Positions 34,162 through 43,470 of a DNA stretch of 64,000 bases are shown piece by piece. The position numbers were made by a program, and so were the translations under genes. The stretch is from Scandinavium sp036495715 (GTDB lineage: Bacteria; Pseudomonadota; Gammaproteobacteria; Enterobacterales; Enterobacteriaceae). The notes below the pieces were generated by a model that was not told the origin of the DNA, made no database searches, and worked only from the letters and a program-made list of their open reading frames with translations. The stretch covers positions 18,734 to 82,733 of the forward strand of contig DASXML010000011.1 of the NCBI GenBank assembly GCA_036495715.1, given 5' to 3'. Numbering within the stretch: the first letter of the stretch is position 1; each line of letters starts with the position of its first letter.

Positions 34162-34875
34162 TTATTTACTCTTCTGCAATTCCAGCAATTGATCCGGTGT
34201 CACTGCGGGATAACCCTGCGCGTCTTCCGGGACTTCATGTTGAGAAGGGATCGGCACTAGCGGGCCGAGGAAGCGTGGTTCACGTTTGAACAGATAGAGG
34301 TCAGCAAGTGCGCCAAAACGTGCGCCAAATTCACGTACGCGGACGTTCCACATGTCTTTCGGCGATGGCACGGCATAGCACTGCGCCTGAATGCCCATAT
34401 GCAGAGCGATAAACAGCGCGCGTTCGCAATGGAAGCGCTGGGTGATGATGATGAAGTCGTTGGTGTCGAACACTTTACGCGTGCGAACAATCGAATCCAG
34501 CGTCCGGAAACCGGCGTAATCAAGCACGATGTCAGCCGGATCAACGCCGCCAGCAATCAAATCTTTCCGCATGGTCATCGGTTCGTTATAGCTTTGCAGC
34601 GCGTTGTCACCGCTTAGCAGCAGGTAGTTTACCTTGCCGCTGTTATAGGCGTTCAGCGCGCCCTGAATGCGGTAGCGATAATACTGATTGATAACCCCGG
34701 TACGATAATACTTGGCGGTGCCGAGTACCACGCCGACCTGGCGGTAGGGTAAATCCTGCAGTTCATCGTAGATATAGGGGGCGGTTTTCCAGCTCATCCA
34801 GCGGTCAAGTCCGAGTACGGTCAACAGCAGCAGGCCGATCAGGACTAACAGGCTGTATAACACGCGCTTTAACAT
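34162..34875 (-). CDS. sanA: Envelope barrier protein SanA (DUF218)
   Basis: Single-pass inner-membrane protein with a periplasmic DUF218 domain; loss in E. coli makes cells vancomycin sensitive at high temperature. Membrane helix at about 6-23 (LYSLLVLIGLLLLTVLGLD). DUF218 motifs VVLGTAKY, LLLSGDN and TQRFHCERALFIA are present. 237 residues (E. coli 239). Convergent with mglC; downstream of cdd on the same strand. Confidence 0.94.
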   Translation of the reverse strand: MLKRVLYSLLVLIGLLLLTVLGLDRWMSWKTAPYIYDELQDLPYRQVGVVLGTAKYYRTGVINQYYRYRIQGALNAYNSGKVNYLLLSGDNALQSYNEPMTMRKDLIAGGVDPADIVLDYAGFRTLDSIVRTRKVFDTNDFIIITQRFHCERALFIALHMGIQAQCYAVPSPKDMWNVRVREFGARFGALADLYLFKREPRFLGPLVPIPSQHEVPEDAQGYPAVTPDQLLELQKSK

Positions 34876-34971
34876 GGACTTGACTCGATGGCGGAAGAAT
34901 ATTCACTCAGGCTACTGTACCGGCGCGGCAAGAGCAAGAAACAGTAGTTTAATTGGGGGGATTTTCAGCAA

Positions 34972-34991
34972 TGCGGGCCAGATGACCCGCA
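34972..34991 (-). terminator. Weak hairpin after cdd
   Basis: TGCGGG and CCCGCA pair around an 8-base loop, 9 bases beyond the cdd stop codon. No U tract follows on the minus strand. Confidence 0.35.
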
Positions 34992-34999
34992 CAGAGGAA

Positions 35000-35884
35000 T
35001 CAGGCCAGCAGCGCGCGGTCGATATTCTGGCAGCCTAGCGCTTTCAGGGTCGCAGCGGTGGCATCCCACTGAATCAGCGGTGCATCGGCACGTTCTGCCA
35101 GTATGGCGCGTTGAATATCAGGATAGTCGTAGCCGTTAAGGCTCAGCAGGTTGAGTGCGCCCTGCAACGGTGGCAGCGTCGGGTTGAACGCGGCGTTCTC
35201 AGCATAGCTGCCCGCGAAAATCGTGCCGTCGCGTAATTCCAGCGCGACACCCGACGGTGATTTACTGTATGGCGCATGGCATTGATTCGCGGCTTTAATC
35301 GCGGCCTGCGTCAGTTCGTCGCCTTCGAGCGGATAGCCGTGATCCTGCGCATCCATCAGCAGCGTTTTGATGTCCAAATCTTTCGGGCCAAACGCGTCCG
35401 GCAGGTAATCTTTCAGCGTATGCATCTCGCGGCCTGGCAGATTGATTTGCAGTTCAAGACCGCTGTTCAGCTCATTCATAAATTGACGACAGTGCCCGCA
35501 CGGCGTGTAGTTCACGGTAATCGCTTTTAGCGCTTTTTCACCGCGAAGCCATGCGTGACTGATGGCACTTTGTTCCGCATGAACGGTTTGCTGCATGGTT
35601 GCGCCGATAAATTCCATATTACCGCCGAAATACCAGGTTCCGCTCACACCACGGGCGATAGCGCCAACGTTGAAATGCGAGAGGTCAGCGCGGGCGCAGG
35701 CAGCGGCCAGCGGCAGCAGCGCGAAAGCCAGTGCGTCTTCGTCCAGTCCAGTGGCTGATTTCAGCGTGGAGACTTGCCCGGCGCTCAGCATCGCAGGGAA
35801 ATGCACGTCAGCCAGCATCGGAGCCAGGGCTGATTGCAGTTCTGCACTGAGTTGCGGGAAAGCAGATTGAAAACGTGGATGCAT
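35000..35884 (-). CDS. cdd: Cytidine deaminase Cdd
   Basis: Deaminates cytidine and deoxycytidine to uridine and deoxyuridine in pyrimidine salvage. Dimeric two-domain enzyme; zinc ligands His102, Cys129 and Cys132 and the catalytic Glu104 are present (HAEQSAISHA and PCGHCRQF). 294 residues, identical to E. coli. The upstream region carries CRP- and CytR-like elements. Confidence 0.97.
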   Translation of the reverse strand: MHPRFQSAFPQLSAELQSALAPMLADVHFPAMLSAGQVSTLKSATGLDEDALAFALLPLAAACARADLSHFNVGAIARGVSGTWYFGGNMEFIGATMQQTVHAEQSAISHAWLRGEKALKAITVNYTPCGHCRQFMNELNSGLELQINLPGREMHTLKDYLPDAFGPKDLDIKTLLMDAQDHGYPLEGDELTQAAIKAANQCHAPYSKSPSGVALELRDGTIFAGSYAENAAFNPTLPPLQGALNLLSLNGYDYPDIQRAILAERADAPLIQWDATAATLKALGCQNIDRALLA

Positions 35885-35942
35885 GGCAATGCCTCATTAC
35901 AGGTTAAGGGATCGTAGTGTACGGACCTGTTACGCTTTGATA

Positions 35943-35971
35943 TGTGACTTAGATCTGATTTTCCATGCAAC
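35943..35971. promoter_or_regulatory. CRP/CytR-like control region of cdd
   Basis: TGTGACTTAGATCTGA (35943-35958) fits a CRP site with 3 of 5 in the right half, and GTTGCAT on the minus strand (35965-35971) matches a CytR half-site. E. coli cdd is controlled by CRP and CytR, so the assignment is plausible. Confidence 0.5.
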
Positions 35972-36008
35972 TTATGAAAGTTAAACGAAAATTGTGTGAC
36001 GCGTCGCG

Positions 36009-36704
36009 TTATCCGACGATCGCCAGAATCACCGGGAACAGGAACGGTGCCAGCAGGGAAGTGATTATCCCGCAGATAACCAGCGCTAAAGAGCTGAACG
36101 CCCCTTCCTGATAATCGAGTTCAGCGCAGCGTGAGGTGCCGAGCGCATGCGACGCAGTGCCCATCGCTAAGCCACGTGCGGCTTTGGTGTCAATGCGCAT
36201 CAGGTTCAGCAATGTATGACCAAATACGGCGCCGAGGATGCCGACGAAAATCACGCATACGGCGCTGATCGCCGGAATGCCGCCGATGCTGCCGCCCACC
36301 GCCATCGCAATCGGCGTGGTGACCGATTTCGGTAAAACCGACGCGGCGATTTCAGGTGTCGCCCCCATCAGCAGCGCCACGGTGGTGCCGCTAACCATCG
36401 CCACCACGCTACCAATAAAGCAGATGGTGATAATCGATTTCCAGCGGGCGCGGATCTGATGCAGCTGTTCATACAGCGGGTACGCCAGTGCGACCACCGC
36501 CGGTTGCAGCAAATCGTTAAGCACTTTGCTGCCCTGGAAATAGTGATCGTAAGGAATACCGGTCAGCAGCAGAATGGGAATGATCACCACCATCGCCACC
36601 AACAACGGGTTGAGCAGCGGAAATTTAAAGCGAGCGGCCAGTTTACGCGCGGCAAAGAATACGGCGAGCGTTAACGGCAGAGACCACCAGATATAATGCA
36701 TCAT
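36009..36704 (-). CDS. yohK: LrgB/CidB-family membrane protein YohK
   Basis: Partner of YohJ in a CidAB/LrgAB-like pair, variously proposed as holin-like or as small-metabolite (pyruvate, 3-hydroxypropionate) transporters. 231 residues as in E. coli, about six membrane segments, with the conserved LPKSVTTPIAMAVGGSIGG segment and ASHALGT near the C-terminal part. ATG overlaps the yohJ stop by 4 bases. Confidence 0.94.
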   Translation of the reverse strand: MMHYIWWSLPLTLAVFFAARKLAARFKFPLLNPLLVAMVVIIPILLLTGIPYDHYFQGSKVLNDLLQPAVVALAYPLYEQLHQIRARWKSIITICFIGSVVAMVSGTTVALLMGATPEIAASVLPKSVTTPIAMAVGGSIGGIPAISAVCVIFVGILGAVFGHTLLNLMRIDTKAARGLAMGTASHALGTSRCAELDYQEGAFSSLALVICGIITSLLAPFLFPVILAIVG

Positions 36705-37102
36705 TTGTTATCCGCTCCTTTCTGACCGATCACTTTGCGTTCACCGTGTACGATGTGGGAACTCCAGCTGACCACCAGCAGGACGATCAGCGTACTGACG
36801 GCACAGGACACGACCACCGGGCCAAATTGCGCGCGCAGCAGATCGACATATTGCATCACGCCCACGCCAATCGGCACAAACAGCAGCGCCATATAGCGGA
36901 TCAGCACGTAACAGCCAGGGTTCACCCATTTAGCGGGCAGAATTTGCAGCGCCAGCAGCACGAAAAGGATAAGCATCCCGATAATGCTGCCGGGAATGGT
37001 GATTGGTAAGAGCGAAGCGATAAAAATGCCAGCGTACAAACAAGCGTAAATCAATACGAAAGCACGCAGATATTGCCAGATGATGTTCAGTGTTTTGCTC
37101 AT
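36701..37102 (-). CDS. yohJ: LrgA/CidA-family membrane protein YohJ
   Basis: Small membrane protein with four predicted helices, partner of YohK. I chose the ATG at 37102 (MSKTLNIIWQYLRAF), with AAGG 9 bases upstream; this gives 133 residues, one more than E. coli. Earlier in-frame starts at 37108 and 37138 are possible but lack family support. The conserved PITIPGSIIGMLILF and YMALLFVPIGVGVM segments identify the family. Confidence 0.93.
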   Translation of the reverse strand: MSKTLNIIWQYLRAFVLIYACLYAGIFIASLLPITIPGSIIGMLILFVLLALQILPAKWVNPGCYVLIRYMALLFVPIGVGVMQYVDLLRAQFGPVVVSCAVSTLIVLLVVSWSSHIVHGERKVIGQKGADNK

Positions 37103-37324
37103 GGTCATAGCCCTTGATGAAACGCATTCATCATACAATTAAACCCTGGAATGTGCTACCGATCACATCATGAATTCTGAGCATACAAATTATTCCTTTT
37201 TGGCACCCTGGGCAAACGGATAAAAAGCAGCATAAATCTATGACTTTCAGTGTAGTACACAGGGGGCTTCAAACCGGGCGACAACAACGCTACCATAGCG
37301 CCTCTTTTTTCTCCGGATACTGAT

Positions 37325-38269
37325 ATGCGTGTTCTGCTGGCGCCGATGGAAGGCGTGCTCGATTCACTGGTGCGCGGGCTTCTCACCGAAGTGAATGATT
37401 ACGATCTTTGCATCACCGAATTTCTGCGGGTGGTGGACCAACTGCTGCCGGTGAAATCGTTCCAGCGTCTGTGCCCGGAGCTGTTAAACCATAGCCGCAC
37501 GTCGTCCGGCACGCTGGTGCGCGTTCAGTTGCTGGGCCAGCATCCGCAGTGGCTGGCGGAAAACGCCGCTCGTGCGGTGGAACTCGGTTCGTGGGGCGTC
37601 GATCTCAACTGCGGCTGTCCGTCAAAAGTGGTGAATGGCAGCGGCGGCGGGGCAACGCTGTTAAAAGATCCGGATCTGATTTATCGCGGAGCGAAAGCAA
37701 TGCGTGAAGCCGTGCCTGCGCATCTGCCGGTGACGGTGAAAGTGCGCCTCGGCTGGGACAGCAGTGACCGCCAGTTTGAAATCGCCGACGCCGTTCAGCA
37801 GGCGGGTGCAACCGAGCTGGTCGTACACGGACGCACCAAAGACGATGGCTACAAAGCCGACCGTATCGACTGGCAGGCGATTGGCGACATCCGCCGTCGG
37901 TTGTCGATCCCTGTTATCGCCAACGGTGAAATCTGGGACTGGCAAAGTGCGCAGGATTGCATGGCGGCGACGGGGTGTGATTCAGTCATGATTGGTCGCG
38001 GCGCGCTGAACATTCCTAACCTTAGCCGGGTCGTGAAATACAACGAACCGCGTATGCCGTGGGCGGATGTGACGGAACTGCTGCGCAAATACAGCCGTCT
38101 GGAAAAGCAGGGCGATACGGGGTTGTATCACGTGGCGCGCATCAAACAGTGGCTCGGCTATCTGCGCAAAGAATATGACGAAGCCACGACGCTCTTTACC
38201 ACCGTTCGAACCTTACAGGATTCCGTTTCTATCGCTAATGCGATTGAGAATTACGCCCAGCGGGCCTGA
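37325..38269 (+). CDS. dusC: tRNA-dihydrouridine16 synthase DusC
   Basis: FMN- and NADPH-dependent enzyme that reduces U16 in tRNA. TIM barrel with the catalytic Cys98 in LNCGCPSK, FMN-binding LLAPMEGV at the start and VHGRTKDDGY. 314 residues (E. coli 315). Divergent from yohJ. Confidence 0.96.
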   Translation: MRVLLAPMEGVLDSLVRGLLTEVNDYDLCITEFLRVVDQLLPVKSFQRLCPELLNHSRTSSGTLVRVQLLGQHPQWLAENAARAVELGSWGVDLNCGCPSKVVNGSGGGATLLKDPDLIYRGAKAMREAVPAHLPVTVKVRLGWDSSDRQFEIADAVQQAGATELVVHGRTKDDGYKADRIDWQAIGDIRRRLSIPVIANGEIWDWQSAQDCMAATGCDSVMIGRGALNIPNLSRVVKYNEPRMPWADVTELLRKYSRLEKQGDTGLYHVARIKQWLGYLRKEYDEATTLFTTVRTLQDSVSIANAIENYAQRA

Positions 38270-38486
38270 TTTTAACCCGTCGCTGGCCGGGTAATTATAC
38301 CGCTCCTGAACCAATTCTATTTTAAATATAAATGTGTTCGCGCATTTCATTGTTTATGCAAATACTATGGAGAACATTATCGGGATATGTCTGGCTATTG
38401 CTTTTTATTCAGTGCCACGCTTTCCTAAACACCATCCCGCGTTTTTGTAATAAAATGCGCCTTCATTCCGAAAACAGACCTCCAAT

Positions 38487-39926
38487 ATGAAACGTACTGC
38501 ACTTGTCGCTGCAATGCTCGGTTTTCCGCTGGCTGCCGTCCTGGCTGGCTGCGCGCCCTCTCATGACACCGGCGCGCCTGTAAAACAGCAATTACCGGCT
38601 TCCCATGTGGAAAATTCGCTGCCAACCGCCTTGCAAAATGGCTGGCCGCAGAGCACCTGGTGGCAGGATTATCACGATCCGCAACTGAACACGTTAATCA
38701 CCAACGCATTGAGCAATGCACCCGACATGCAGGTCGCGCAACAGCGTATCAAACTGGCTGAAGCCCAGGCGCAAATGGCGCAATCGCAGCTCGGCCCGGA
38801 AGTCGATTTCGGCGCTAACGTTGAGCGGCAAAAAATGTCCGCAGAAGGCCTGATGGGGCCGTTTGCCACTGACGAAGATGGCATGACCGGCCCGTGGTAC
38901 ACCAACGGCACGATCGGTTTGACCGCGGGTTGGGATCTGGATCTGTGGGGCAAAAACCGCGCGCTGGTGCAATCACGTATCGGGATGGTAAAAGCTAAAT
39001 CAGCCGAACTGGCGCAAACGCGTCAGGTGCTGGCGAGCGGCGTGGCGCGTCTTTACTGGCAATGGCAGACCGAAGCCGTTATCAAGCAGGTGCTTGAGCA
39101 GGTGAAAAACGAGCAGAACAGCATTATTTCTGTCGATAAAGCGCTGTATTCGCATGGCATCACGTCGTCCGTGGAAGGGGCTGAAAACGACATCAACGTC
39201 AGCAAGACCGATCAGCAGTTGACCGAAGTTGCGGGCAACATGAAAGAGATTGAAGCCCGTCTGATGGCGCTGACCAACAGCCAGAGCAGCGCTTTGTCAT
39301 TGCATCCGGTTGCGCTTCCGGCGGTGAAAACCCAGATGCCTGCCTCGCTTGGCTATGAACTGCTGGCGCGTCGTCCTGATCTCCAGGAAGCAAATTGGTA
39401 CATTCAGTCGTCAATGAGCGAAGTGGATGCAGCCAAAGCGGCGTTCTACCCGGATATCAATATTATGGGCTTCCTGCAACAGGATGCGTTGCACCTCAGC
39501 GATTTGTTCCGCAGCTCCGCACAGCAGATGGGCGTGACCGCCGGTTTAACGTTGCCGATTTTCGACAGCGGTCGCCTGAATGCGAATCTGGATATTGCCG
39601 ATGCTCAGCGTGATTTGTCCGTCGCAAACTACAACAAAGCGGTTGTTGATGCGGTGAATCAGGTGGCGAAAACCGCAAGCCAGGTCGAAACGCTGATGGA
39701 GAAAAACCAGCAGCAGCAGCAGGTGATGAAAAATTCTGACCGCGTCGTGCAGCAGGCACAGGCGCGTCTGTCTGCCGGTATCCTTTCGGGTTCTCAGGTG
39801 AGTCTGGCGAAACTGCCGTCGTTGAAAGAGCAAATCGGTTCATTGCGTCTGCAAGGGCAATGGGTAGATGCCAGCATTCAGCTGACTACCGCACTCGGTG
39901 GCGGTTACCACTACACCGGAAAATAA
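38487..39926 (+). CDS. mdtQ: Outer-membrane efflux lipoprotein MdtQ (RND OMF family), intact
   Basis: TolC-like outer-membrane factor of the NodT group. Lipobox LAGC with lipidated Cys22. Two outer-membrane efflux (OEP) repeats follow, with the family segments GWDLDLWGKNRALV, LARRPDLQEANWYIQSS and TAGLTLPIFDSGRLNANLDIA. 479 residues, uninterrupted; I recall the K-12 gene (yohG) as a pseudogene. No RND pump or membrane fusion protein gene is adjacent, so it must borrow a partner encoded elsewhere. Confidence 0.92.
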   Translation: MKRTALVAAMLGFPLAAVLAGCAPSHDTGAPVKQQLPASHVENSLPTALQNGWPQSTWWQDYHDPQLNTLITNALSNAPDMQVAQQRIKLAEAQAQMAQSQLGPEVDFGANVERQKMSAEGLMGPFATDEDGMTGPWYTNGTIGLTAGWDLDLWGKNRALVQSRIGMVKAKSAELAQTRQVLASGVARLYWQWQTEAVIKQVLEQVKNEQNSIISVDKALYSHGITSSVEGAENDINVSKTDQQLTEVAGNMKEIEARLMALTNSQSSALSLHPVALPAVKTQMPASLGYELLARRPDLQEANWYIQSSMSEVDAAKAAFYPDINIMGFLQQDALHLSDLFRSSAQQMGVTAGLTLPIFDSGRLNANLDIADAQRDLSVANYNKAVVDAVNQVAKTASQVETLMEKNQQQQQVMKNSDRVVQQAQARLSAGILSGSQVSLAKLPSLKEQIGSLRLQGQWVDASIQLTTALGGGYHYTGK

Positions 39927-39983
39927 TCCCCCTCCGGCTTCCTTTCCTATACTTACCTCCTGGGTTAACGCCAGGAGGTACTC

Positions 39984-40757
39984 ATGACGACAAAAGTCGC
40001 GGTCGTTACCGCATCCGATTCCGGGATTGGCAAACAGTGTGCGCTGCAGCTGGCGCGTAAAGGTTTCACGCTCGGCGTGACGTGGCACTCTGATGAGCAG
40101 GGCACACGGCAAACCGTGCAGGAACTTAATTCATTAGGCTGCCAGGCGCAGGCCATTCAACTCGATTTAAGTCATCTTCCGCAAGGCGCGCAGGCGCTGG
40201 ATACGCTGATTCAACGGCTCGGGCGCATTGATGTGCTGGTCAATAATGCCGGACGAATGACCAAATCTTCCGTTCTCGATGTCACGCTGGATGACTGGCG
40301 GGCCACATTTTGTGTCGATGTCGAAGGGGCGCTGCTGTGCTCGCAAATTGCGGCAAGGCATATGATTGCGCAGGGTGAGGGCGGACGGATTATTAACATT
40401 ACGTCTGTGCATGAACACACACCGTTACCCCAGGCAAGCGCTTACACCGCCGCCAAACATGCGCTGGGTGGGCTGACGAAATCACTGGCGCTGGAACTGG
40501 TACAACACAACATTCTGGTGAATGCGGTGGCGCCTGGCGCTATCGCCACGGCGATGAATAACCTTAAGGACGATGATGTGAAACCCGGTTCGATGCCGTT
40601 GATCCCGATGGCAAGGCCCGGTAAAACCGAAGAGATCGCCGGAATGGTGGCATGGCTATGTTCTGATGATGCGTCGTATGTGACTGGACAATCGTTGGTT
40701 GTCGATGGCGGATTTACGCTGGTGAATCCGCAGTATCTGATGTCAAAACAGGGATAG
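39984..40757 (+). CDS. yohF: Short-chain dehydrogenase/reductase YohF
   Basis: NAD(P)-dependent SDR oxidoreductase with unknown substrate. Cofactor motif TASDSGIG at 9-16, NNAG at 87-90, catalytic Ser141, Tyr154 and Lys158. 257 residues (E. coli 253). AGGAGG is well placed before the ATG. Followed by a BIME. Confidence 0.94.
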   Translation: MTTKVAVVTASDSGIGKQCALQLARKGFTLGVTWHSDEQGTRQTVQELNSLGCQAQAIQLDLSHLPQGAQALDTLIQRLGRIDVLVNNAGRMTKSSVLDVTLDDWRATFCVDVEGALLCSQIAARHMIAQGEGGRIINITSVHEHTPLPQASAYTAAKHALGGLTKSLALELVQHNILVNAVAPGAIATAMNNLKDDDVKPGSMPLIPMARPGKTEEIAGMVAWLCSDDASYVTGQSLVVDGGFTLVNPQYLMSKQG

Positions 40758-40765
40758 TGGCTTTT

Positions 40766-40884
40766 GCCCGGCGGCGCTGCGCTAGCCGGTCCTACAAAAC
40801 CGGGGCTACCGACCCGGCGATATTGCGCTGGTCGGCCCTACAAAAGCTGAACCGCAGGCCCGGCAAGCTTGCGCTGCCGGGCGT
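40766..40884. repeat. BIME of three REP units between yohF and yohD
   Basis: Two units in one direction (GCCCGGCGGCGCTGCGCTAG from 40766, and CCCGGCGATATTGCGCTGGT from 40813) and an opposed unit (GGCCCGGCAAGCTTGCGCTG from about 40858). It separates convergent genes. Confidence 0.85.
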
Positions 40885-40899
40885 TTAACCTACGTCATT

Positions 40900-41478
40900 T
40901 TATTCGTCTGATTCTGATGACACCCGATCGCGGTGCTTAAACCACAAACGCACCGCAATCACGGCGATCACCACGATAATCAGCCACGCCCAGTGCTTGA
41001 TGTGCTGATCCAAATGATGCAGCCACGGGCCGACAACTTCTCCGCCGAGATAACCGAGCGTCGTAAACAGCAGCGCCCACACCAGTGCGCCAAAAATATT
41101 CAGCGGCAGGAAGATTTTCGGCGGCAGGCGGCTGGCCCCAATCAGCACCGGGCCGATGACGCGAAAGCCGTACATAAAACGACTGCCAATCACGAACAGC
41201 CACGGACGATTCTGGATCAACTGCTGTGCTTTGCGAATTTTCTTTTGATGACGAGAAAAACGTTTGAGCAGGCGGCCGCCGAAATGGCGTCCCAGCAAAT
41301 AAAGCACCTGATCGCCAATCATCCCGCCAAGTGCCACTGACACCACCACCAGCCAGAAACGCAGTAATCCCTGGTGTGCCGCCACGCCGCCGAGCAGCGT
41401 GACGGTTTCACCTTCTGCCAATGCCCCCACAACCAGTGCCGCATAGCCGTAGTGGCTAATCAGATTATTGATATCCAT
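40900..41478 (-). CDS. yohD: DedA-family membrane protein YohD
   Basis: SNARE-associated/DedA-family inner-membrane protein; relatives flip lipid carriers or support membrane homeostasis. DedA features: EGETVTLLGGVAAHQG near the N-terminus, GDQVLYLLGRHFGG and FGxRFxP-like GSRFMYGFRVIGPVLIGAS. I chose the ATG at 41478 (MDINNLISHYGYAAL), which gives 192 residues as in E. coli; an upstream in-frame start at 41541 would add 21 residues. Confidence 0.94.
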   Translation of the reverse strand: MDINNLISHYGYAALVVGALAEGETVTLLGGVAAHQGLLRFWLVVVSVALGGMIGDQVLYLLGRHFGGRLLKRFSRHQKKIRKAQQLIQNRPWLFVIGSRFMYGFRVIGPVLIGASRLPPKIFLPLNIFGALVWALLFTTLGYLGGEVVGPWLHHLDQHIKHWAWLIIVVIAVIAVRLWFKHRDRVSSESDE

Positions 41479-41651
41479 ACAGGTTTTATCGTCTCCCTGG
41501 AACGCGATTCCCTTAAGCATACACCCCTGAATGGCAATCACCAGGCAACGGACGAATCGGCAGAGTGCTCTTTTTATCGCTGTACAAAAAATAATCTCCA
41601 GTCTGCATTATACTTACAAGGTGCTGTACGAAGCCGTGAAGAGGGGGCTTT

Positions 41652-42239
41652 ATGAATCATGTCTGGGGACTTTTTTCCCATCCCGATCGTGAAATGCAGG
41701 TTATTCAGAGCGAGAACGAAACGGTCTCGCATCACTATACCCATCATGTTCTGGCGATGGCGGCGGTGCCCGTCATTTGCGCGTTTATTGGTACGACACA
41801 GATTGGCTGGAATTTTGGTGATGGCACCACGGTCAAACTGTCGCTGTTCACCGGTTTCGCGCTGGCAGTGCTGTTTTATGCGTTGATGCTGGGTGGTGTC
41901 GCGGTGATGGGGCGGGTGATTTGGTGGATGGCGCGTAACTATCCGCAAAGGCCGTCACTCAAGCGTTGTATGGTGTTTGCGGGGTATGTCGCCACCCCGA
42001 TATTTCTCAGCGGACTTGTCGCGCTCTATCCTTTAGTGTGGCTGTGTGTGCTGGTGGGCGCGATTGCGCTGTGTTACACCGGCTATTTGCTGTATATCGG
42101 CATCCCGACGTTCCTCGGCATTAACCGGGAAGAGGGGATGAGCTTTGCCAGTTCGACGCTGGCGATAGGCGTATTAGTGCTTGAAGTGCTGCTGGCGCTG
42201 ACCGTGATCCTCTGGGGTTATGGTTATCGTTTATTCTGA
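41652..42239 (+). CDS. yohC: Yip1-family inner-membrane protein YohC
   Basis: 195-residue protein as in E. coli, with five hydrophobic segments and MNHVWGLFSHPDREMQVI at the N-terminus. Function unknown. Confidence 0.93.
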   Translation: MNHVWGLFSHPDREMQVIQSENETVSHHYTHHVLAMAAVPVICAFIGTTQIGWNFGDGTTVKLSLFTGFALAVLFYALMLGGVAVMGRVIWWMARNYPQRPSLKRCMVFAGYVATPIFLSGLVALYPLVWLCVLVGAIALCYTGYLLYIGIPTFLGINREEGMSFASSTLAIGVLVLEVLLALTVILWGYGYRLF

Positions 42240-42245
42240 TTTAAC

Positions 42246-42282
42246 GCATAGCTGGCGTTGATGATTTCATCGCCAGCTATGC
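42246..42282 (+). terminator. Long hairpin after yohC
   Basis: GCATAGCTGGCG pairs perfectly with CGCCAGCTATGC over 12 bases around a 13-base loop, 6 bases beyond the stop codon. The following sequence (AGCATTTATTC) is only weakly T-rich, so termination strength is uncertain. Confidence 0.6.
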
Positions 42283-42413
42283 AGCATTTATTCACGATTA
42301 TCTTATGGCACAAGAAAGCTCTGGCACGGTATGATGCTCCGGCTCGCGTTTGTTGACGTGCGAACAAATGCCCCGAAACCATAACTTGCGTAAATAATTA
42401 CCAGACTCTCACG

Positions 42414-43358
42414 ATGCTAAAATTCCGAATTTCCCTGCTCAGCCTCGCGCTGATGCTGGCAGTACCTTTTGCGCCCCAGGCGAGTGCTAAAACAGCAGCG
42501 ACGGCGAGTGCATCGCAACCTGATATCGCCTCCGGCAGTGCAATGATTGTCGACCTGAACACCAACAAAGTTATCTACGCCAGCGAACCCGATCTGGTGC
42601 GCCCGATTGCGTCGATAACCAAGCTGATGACCGCGATGGTGGTGCTGGATGCCCATCTGCCGCTGGATGAAATGCTGAGTGTCGACATCAGTCAGACGCC
42701 AGAAATGAAAGGGATTTATTCGCGCGTACGTCTGAACAGCCACATCAGCCGCAAAAATATGCTGCTGCTGGCGCTGATGTCCTCCGAAAACCGCGCAGCG
42801 GCGAGCCTTGCGCATCATTATCCGGGCGGCTACGACGCGTTTATTCGTGCCATGAATGCAAAAGCGAAATCACTGGGCATGTCCCACACTCGCTATGTCG
42901 AGCCAACCGGGCTGTCGATTCACAACGTGTCGACCGCGCGTGACCTCACGAAGCTGCTGATCGCCACCAAGCAGTACCCGCTGATTGGCCAGTTGAGCAC
43001 CACCAAAGAAGACATGGCGACCTTCAGCAGCCCGAATTACACGCTGCCGTTCCGTAATACCAACCATCTGGTGTATCGCGACAACTGGAATATCCAGCTG
43101 ACGAAAACCGGCTTTACCAATGCGGCAGGCCATTGCCTGGTGATGCGCACGGTGATGAACAATCGCCCGGTGGCGATGGTGGTGATGGACGCGTTCGGGA
43201 AATACACCCATTTTGCAGATGCCAGCCGTCTGCGTACCTGGGTGGAAACCGGCAAAGTGATGCCTGTGCCACCGGCGGCATTGAGCTATAAGAAACAGAA
43301 AGAAGCGCAAATGGCGAATGCCATTGTGAACGCGGAGCCTGCAACCCAGGCGGATTGA
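42414..43358 (+). CDS. pbpG: D-alanyl-D-alanine endopeptidase PbpG (PBP7)
   Basis: Periplasmic low-molecular-mass penicillin-binding protein that cuts peptide crosslinks. Signal peptide to about residue 25 (cleavage ASA/KTA). Active-site motifs: SITK at 67-70, SEN at 124-126, KTG at 231-233. 314 residues; E. coli about 310. Confidence 0.96.
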   Translation: MLKFRISLLSLALMLAVPFAPQASAKTAATASASQPDIASGSAMIVDLNTNKVIYASEPDLVRPIASITKLMTAMVVLDAHLPLDEMLSVDISQTPEMKGIYSRVRLNSHISRKNMLLLALMSSENRAAASLAHHYPGGYDAFIRAMNAKAKSLGMSHTRYVEPTGLSIHNVSTARDLTKLLIATKQYPLIGQLSTTKEDMATFSSPNYTLPFRNTNHLVYRDNWNIQLTKTGFTNAAGHCLVMRTVMNNRPVAMVVMDAFGKYTHFADASRLRTWVETGKVMPVPPAALSYKKQKEAQMANAIVNAEPATQAD

Positions 43359-43368
43359 TAAGCGCGTT

Positions 43369-43456
43369 GCCCGGTATCGGCGTTGCCTTACCGGGCCTGT
43401 GTTTCGAGAGAGAGTCGGTGTTCTGTAGGCCCGTGCAAGCGCAGTACCGCCGGGCA
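43369..43456. repeat. BIME (two opposed REP units) after pbpG
   Basis: GCCCGGTATCGGCGTTGCCT with CCGGGCCTG, and an opposed TAGGCCCGTGCAAGCGCAGT with CGCCGGGC. Between convergent genes. Confidence 0.8.
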
Positions 43457-43470
43457 ATAAACAAGAATAA

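Noticed and set aside
40766..40884. Repeat array that could be taken for a short CRISPR
   Set aside because: Units are imperfect GC-rich palindromes of REP type in both orientations, with no unique spacers of equal length and no cas genes.
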